The notes under the pieces: generated by a model
Told to the model about the DNA's origin: nothing
The model's database searches: none
The model's input: only the letters and a program-made list of their open reading frames with translations
NCBI GenBank assembly: GCA_965368765.1
Contig: CBDUOF010000023.1
Span: forward strand, 1-25,551
DNA from: Leptofilum sp965368765
Lineage (GTDB): Bacteria > Chloroflexota > Anaerolineae > Promineifilales > Promineifilaceae
Reading direction: 5' to 3'
Length of the DNA: 25,551 bases
In this document: piece by piece, positions 21,259 through 25,551 of the stretch
Numbering within the stretch: position 1 is the stretch's first letter
Layout of the letters: each line of letters begins with the position of its first letter
Position numbers and translations under genes: made by a program

Positions 21259-24200
21259 ATGACTGACACAATCATGAAGCAACGCACCCTCAATTTACCC
21301 ACTGACACCAGTTTGGCGCTGTTTGTGCTGCTTTTGCACCGTTACAGTGGCGATGAACAAGTAACTGTTTGGCTCGACAATCAACCGGCGACCGTTGTGG
21401 TTGATGGGGATGCTTCCTTTTCAGCGGTGGTTAACCAATTTAAGGCCAGTACGGCCGTTCTCACACTGCGTGATCCACAAAAACTACCTACCCTGGCCGA
21501 CGATCTTAGTCGGCGACTCACCACAACGAGCGACCAGCCCATCCTCACCTTTTCGCCAACACTGGGCGAGCTGGCCTACAGCGCCGACCTGTTTGATGAG
21601 GCAACCATCGATCGTCTGGAGGGGCATTTGCATGTTTTGTGGCAAGCAATTGAACGTATGCCGGAAACGGCCGTTTCTCAACTCCCGCTCTTAACAGAAA
21701 AAGAAACAGAACAACTGCTCATCGCCTGGAACGACTCAAAGAGCTACGAATTGCCGGCGCTGCACCAATTGTTTGAGCAAGTAGTGGCCGACGCGCCCAA
21801 AAGTTTGGCAATCCAGTTCGAAGATCGGGAAATGAGCTATGCGGAACTAAACGGCCGTGCCAACCAACTCGCCCACGCTCTCCTAAAAACGGGCGTGCAG
21901 CCGCAAGATCGCATCGCCATCATGCTGGAGAATGGGCCGCAGCAGGTGGAGGCACTTTTGGGCGTCTTGAAAGCCGGAGGCGTTTTTGTCTGCCTCGATC
22001 CGCACTATCCGACGCACCGCTTGCAGGCTATTTTAGAGGAAGCCCAGCCTGCCCGCTTTCTCGTTGAATCAAGCTGCCTGGCGCGCCATGAAGCGTTGTT
22101 GACTCATTTGCCCCAAAAGTGTGATCTGCTGGCAATTGACCAGATTGAAGCAACAGAATTATCGTTTGCTGGCACACTATTGGGTTCACCGTATATTGCT
22201 GCTTGTCCCCAAACCAATCCAGATTTGCCAGTGCAGCCGACCGACCCGGCGTACATCGTTTACACTTCTGGCTCCACCGGCAAGCCGAAAGGCATTTTGC
22301 AATCTCACCGCAGCTTTAGCCAATTCATTGATTGGCAAAGTCGCTACTTTGGTATCGTCGCCCCGCAGCGCTTTGCCCAATGGGCCTCCATTGCCTACGA
22401 TGCCGCCTACTGTGAAATCTTTGGCACGCTTTGCTTTGGCGCCACGCTGTGTATGGCACCTGCCATGACCCGGTTCAATCCTCAGGCGCTCATCGGTTGG
22501 GTGCGGCAGGCGGAGATCACAATTTTGCAGATCGTGCCCAGCTTCTGCCGGCAGATGCTGCAATTGCTGGAAAGTGAACCAACTTCTAATGGAGCGCACC
22601 CGCTGCCAAAATTAGAAATGCTCCTGCTGGCGGGTGAAATCTTGCCAGTCGATCTGGCAAATGCCTGGCTAAACCGTTTCCCAAATCCGGCCAGGCTGTT
22701 CAACCTGTATGGTCCGTCGGAATCTGTGCTGGCAACGTATCATGCCGTTGCGAAAGTGGCTCCCGAACAGCGTGCAATTTCTGTGGGACGGGCGATTGAC
22801 GGCCGTCAGATTCTTGTTCTGGACAAAAACCAGAAGCTGTGCCCGATTGGCATTCGGGGCGAGCTGTACATTCGCAGTCCGTACCTTACCGATGGGTACC
22901 TGGAACGCCCTGACGAGATGGCCGCTAAATTTATCCAAAATCCACTGCACGACGATTTTGCTGACCGGGTTTACCGCACCGGCGATATGGGGCGTTGGCT
23001 GGCGGATGGCACCATTGAGTTTTACGGCCGTCTTGACAACCTGGTTAAATTACGGGGAATGCGCGTGGAGCTAGGCGACATCGAAACAGCCTTGCGTGGG
23101 CACGAGGCGGTGCAAAACTGCGCCGTGGTTGTGCGCACCATCACCCGCGACAAAAGCCGCCTTATTGTGAAAGATCGGGAAACGCGCAGCAAGAGCACTG
23201 CCAGCGAGCAACAGTTGTTAATGGCCTATTACACAGCAGAACGGCCGTTATCTGGTCATGAACTCCGCACATTTTTGGAAGAGCTGTTGCCGCCCCATAT
23301 GATACCCCAGCAGTTTGTCCAGCTGGATGAACTGCCCACCAACGCCAACCACAAGCTCGATTTACGCGCCTTACCGCCCCCCCTCAACTTGCGTCCCGAT
23401 CTGCGGCAGCCGTATGTTGCTCCGCGGACGGAGATCGAACGACGCATCGCTGCTATTTGGCAGGATGTTTTGGGGATTAATCAGGTAGGTGTGGAAGATG
23501 GCTTTTTTGAACTGGGTGGCGACTCACTGCTGGCGATGCAGGTGCTCAACCGTACCCGTGAAGCAACCGAGGCCAAGCTCTCCTTCCGCCACCTGTTTGA
23601 ACGTCAGACTGTGGCTAAATTGGCTGAATTGGTGGCAGAAGCACGCATGGAGACGGCCGTTTCCCCAACCGTTGCTCATACCCAAGACCGCACCCACTAT
23701 CCGCTTTCCGTGGCCCAGCAAGGCATCTGGTTTTTGTGGAAGTTGGAGCCAGACAGCCCATACTATACTGCCCAGGGCGTGATTCATTTGCGGGGCGAGG
23801 TGGACGTGGCCATTTTGCAGCGTGCCTGGCAAGCGCTTATTGACCGGCATGTCATTTTACGGGCCAAATTTGGCGTGGATGAAAACGGCCGTCCTGTCCA
23901 AATGTTTCCGCACCGGCAAGATAGCCTGCAGACGTTCGATCTCACCCGTCTCTCTGCAGAACAGCGTGAAGCCCGCCTCAAGGCATTTATGTATGAAAAA
24001 GGGCAGCAGCCGCTGAATCTGGAAAAACACAGTCTGCTTCAGGCGAATCTGTTTAAGTTGGCCGACGACGCGTACGACATGCCTATTACCTTCCACGAAA
24101 TCACCCTCGATTTGTGGGGCTGGTCGAATATGATCCAGGATTTAGGCGCGCTGTACAGTGGCTTCAAACAGGGCAATGAAAATCCACTGCCGCCGCTTCC

Positions 24201-25551
24201 GTTCTCTTTTGCCGATTATGTGCTGTGGGAAAGTGAAGCAATTCAAAAGGCAACACTGCCTAAGCAGGAAGCCTATTGGCGGGACCAGCTCAGTGGTGAA
24301 TTGCCCGTTTTGAGCTTGCCCACCGATCGACCCCATCCCGCTCGGCCAACCTTTCGGGGCGATGCCCGCGCGGTGATGCTGGATGCTGAACTGACGGCGC
24401 AGCTCAAGGCGTTGAGCCAGCGAGAAGGCGCGACCCTGTTCATGACGCTGTTGACCGCATTTAACATCTTGCTGCGTCAATATGCCGGGCAGGATGATTT
24501 GATTGTGGGTGCGCCCCTGGCGAATCGTACCCGCGACCACGCCGAGGAGATGGTTGGATTCTTCCTAAACATGCTGCCCCTGCGCACCCAGTTTAGCGGC
24601 GACCCCAGCTTTGCCGACGTGCTGGCCCAGGTGCGTAATTCGGTCACAGGCGCTATTTCCAATGCAGAGTATCCATTTAGCTGGATGCTGGAGTGGGCCC
24701 AGACTGCCCGAGACGTGAGCATTTCCCCTGTTTTCCAGGTGATGTTTAACATGCTTAATTTGCCGCAATCCAGCGTGACGCTTGATGAGTTGTCCTTGAG
24801 CTTTAGCGAGTTGGACACTGGCTATATAAAATATGATCTGGCGCTGTATGCTCACGAGCATGGTGACGAAATTTTCTTGCAATTGGCCTACCTGACGGAT
24901 TTGTTTGACGCAGCGACGATTGAGCGGATGCTGAGTAATTTGGTCGTGATTTTGCAGCAGGCAGTTGTGAATCTGGAACGGCCGTTAAGCCAACTTACGC
25001 TCATCAATGAGGCCGAACGCCAAACGGTTCTGTACGACTGGAACCAAACCACTCAAGATTTTGACAATCTGCATACCGTTGCCCATCTGTTTGAGCAGCA
25101 GGCGGCTAAGACGCCGGAGGCGACAGCGCTCATCTGCCAAAGCCAAACGATGACGTATGCTGATCTCAACCGGCAGGCCAACCAGCTAGCCCACTTTTTA
25201 CGAAATAATGGCGTGACCCAAGGCAGCTTCGTTGGCCTTTGCACTGCGCGCTCGTTTAAAATGATGGTGGGTCTGTTGGGTATTCTCAAAGCAGGCGGCG
25301 TTTATGTGGCCCTCGATCCAGATTACCCGATGGCGCGACTAAACGATATTTTGGACGATACCCAGCCCAGCGTGCTCCTTGTAGAAGAGGCAGTCGATCG
25401 CTTTGTTGCATTCAGCGGCAAGAAAATCTGCCTGGATCGGGACTGGGACCGCATCGACCTGCAACCAGACACGAATTTAATCAGCGTTACGACACCGAAT
25501 GACTTAATCAATGTCGTTTATACCTCTTCTACAACAGGCAAGCCCAAGGGT
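21259..25551 (+). CDS. Non-ribosomal peptide synthetase, 5' part (runs off the window)
   Basis: 1431 residues visible, open to the right edge. Order: a C-domain fragment (residues 1 to about 150, C-terminal lobe only), adenylation domain A1 (about 165-690; YTSGSTGKPKG at 335-345, LYGPSES near 483, GRLDNLVKLRG, A10-type NANHKLD), carrier domain (GGDS, phosphopantetheine Ser756), full condensation domain C2 (about 810-1240), and A2 cut just after YTSSTTGKPKG. C2 keeps SVAQQGIW, RHVILRAKF, FADYVLW and VGFFLNMLPLR, but the HHxxxDG site reads HEITLDL at 946-952. My reading of the A1 pocket by comparison with GrsA is D-A-C-Q-L-A-L-L-A-K, which I cannot assign. ATG 21259 is the first in frame; no SD site is seen. 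It carries nine ACGGCCGT copies. Product unknown. Confidence 0.92.
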   Translation, partial: MTDTIMKQRTLNLPTDTSLALFVLLLHRYSGDEQVTVWLDNQPATVVVDGDASFSAVVNQFKASTAVLTLRDPQKLPTLADDLSRRLTTTSDQPILTFSPTLGELAYSADLFDEATIDRLEGHLHVLWQAIERMPETAVSQLPLLTEKETEQLLIAWNDSKSYELPALHQLFEQVVADAPKSLAIQFEDREMSYAELNGRANQLAHALLKTGVQPQDRIAIMLENGPQQVEALLGVLKAGGVFVCLDPHYPTHRLQAILEEAQPARFLVESSCLARHEALLTHLPQKCDLLAIDQIEATELSFAGTLLGSPYIAACPQTNPDLPVQPTDPAYIVYTSGSTGKPKGILQSHRSFSQFIDWQSRYFGIVAPQRFAQWASIAYDAAYCEIFGTLCFGATLCMAPAMTRFNPQALIGWVRQAEITILQIVPSFCRQMLQLLESEPTSNGAHPLPKLEMLLLAGEILPVDLANAWLNRFPNPARLFNLYGPSESVLATYHAVAKVAPEQRAISVGRAIDGRQILVLDKNQKLCPIGIRGELYIRSPYLTDGYLERPDEMAAKFIQNPLHDDFADRVYRTGDMGRWLADGTIEFYGRLDNLVKLRGMRVELGDIETALRGHEAVQNCAVVVRTITRDKSRLIVKDRETRSKSTASEQQLLMAYYTAERPLSGHELRTFLEELLPPHMIPQQFVQLDELPTNANHKLDLRALPPPLNLRPDLRQPYVAPRTEIERRIAAIWQDVLGINQVGVEDGFFELGGDSLLAMQVLNRTREATEAKLSFRHLFERQTVAKLAELVAEARMETAVSPTVAHTQDRTHYPLSVAQQGIWFLWKLEPDSPYYTAQGVIHLRGEVDVAILQRAWQALIDRHVILRAKFGVDENGRPVQMFPHRQDSLQTFDLTRLSAEQREARLKAFMYEKGQQPLNLEKHSLLQANLFKLADDAYDMPITFHEITLDLWGWSNMIQDLGALYSGFKQGNENPLPPLPFSFADYVLWESEAIQKATLPKQEAYWRDQLSGELPVLSLPTDRPHPARPTFRGDARAVMLDAELTAQLKALSQREGATLFMTLLTAFNILLRQYAGQDDLIVGAPLANRTRDHAEEMVGFFLNMLPLRTQFSGDPSFADVLAQVRNSVTGAISNAEYPFSWMLEWAQTARDVSISPVFQVMFNMLNLPQSSVTLDELSLSFSELDTGYIKYDLALYAHEHGDEIFLQLAYLTDLFDAATIERMLSNLVVILQQAVVNLERPLSQLTLINEAERQTVLYDWNQTTQDFDNLHTVAHLFEQQAAKTPEATALICQSQTMTYADLNRQANQLAHFLRNNGVTQGSFVGLCTARSFKMMVGLLGILKAGGVYVALDPDYPMARLNDILDDTQPSVLLVEEAVDRFVAFSGKKICLDRDWDRIDLQPDTNLISVTTPNDLINVVYTSSTTGKPKG

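Larger units (their letters stand above)
57..24985. repeat. Highly iterated palindrome ACGGCCGT (52 dispersed copies)
   Basis: First bases of the copies counted by eye: 57, 2285, 2916, 4257, 4498, 5261, 6093, 6422, 6670, 6814, 6920, 7143, 7375, 7593, 8099, 8152, 8267, 8471, 8789, 8929, 9982, 10793, 11033, 11373, 11618, 11970, 12152, 12428, 12457, 13121, 13956, 14446, 14729, 14938, 15019, 15077, 16367, 16901, 16925, 17368, 17864, 18094, 19202, 21451, 21667, 21851, 22799, 23024, 23241, 23653, 23885, 24978. About 20 are AACGGCCGTT. CGGCCG with other flanks is rare (about a dozen, e.g. 10723, 14880, 18523, 20336). Uniform composition predicts about 0.4 copies of an 8-mer. The copies are scattered, not tandem, and share no longer flank, so they are not a mobile element. 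The count may be off by one or two. Confidence 0.93.

Noticed and set aside
22186..22599. Minus-strand open frames under the NRPS A1 and C2 domains
   Set aside because: All lie opposite conserved NRPS core motifs, a common artefact in large synthetase genes.
57..24985. ACGGCCGT copies as REP elements, transposon ends or a CRISPR-like array
   Set aside because: The copies are only 8-10 bases, irregularly spaced, without shared flanks, paired ends or target duplications.
25512..25551. A3 motif YTSSTTGKPKG of the second A domain as a defect
   Set aside because: Ser/Thr changes in this glycine-rich loop are frequent in active adenylation domains, so it is not evidence of inactivity.

Overview
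The window comes from a bacterial chromosome with moderate G+C. It has Shine-Dalgarno-led genes, several TTG starts, many lipoproteins and very tight gene packing. The gene mix (Ugp-type ABC transporter, FtsW-type SEDS protein, stand-alone MTA phosphorylase, large ASPIC/FG-GAP lipoprotein, NRPS) would fit a Chloroflexota (Anaerolineae-like) bacterium. That assignment is inference, because no rRNA or other phylogenetic marker is present.

Layout. (1) Positions 1-3670, plus strand: the tail of an unknown gene, then a glycerol-3-phosphate / glycerophosphodiester ABC importer (ugpA, ugpE, ugpB) closed by a strong terminator; its ATPase is not in the window. (2) Positions 3801-8967: a surface glycerophosphodiester phosphodiesterase, which could supply substrate to the importer, and one base later a 1379-residue lipoprotein that joins a beta-propeller, a di-haem cytochrome c peroxidase (MauG-like) region and a CRTAC1-like FG-GAP/ASPIC region. 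(3) Positions 9091-10611: an unrecognised 506-residue membrane protein. (4) Positions 17793-10633, minus strand: a bactofilin-like coiled-coil protein, MTA phosphorylase, FtsW/RodA/SpoVE-type SEDS protein, a penicillin-binding-protein homologue with all three catalytic motifs lost, a DapF-family protein with both catalytic cysteines replaced by serine, and a MOSC protein. (5) Positions 18034-19227, plus: a small membrane protein, pyrF and a terminator. (6) Positions 19228-25551, plus: a 430-base region with no gene I recognise, histidine ammonia-lyase, and the first 1431 residues of an NRPS that runs off the end.

The strongest unusual signal is at the DNA level. The 8-base palindrome ACGGCCGT occurs 52 times by my manual count (about one per 490 bases, against roughly 0.4 expected from uniform base composition). 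It occurs in all three codon phases, on genes of both orientations, in gaps between genes and inside a terminator stem-loop. About 20 copies extend to AACGGCCGTT. It behaves like the cyanobacterial HIP1 palindrome but with a different sequence.

The second signal is the minus-strand envelope cluster. There an apparently active SEDS glycan polymerase sits beside a PBP-like protein that cannot be an acyl-transferase and a DapF-like protein without its catalytic cysteine pair. This suggests a non-canonical cell-envelope module built partly from pseudoenzymes.
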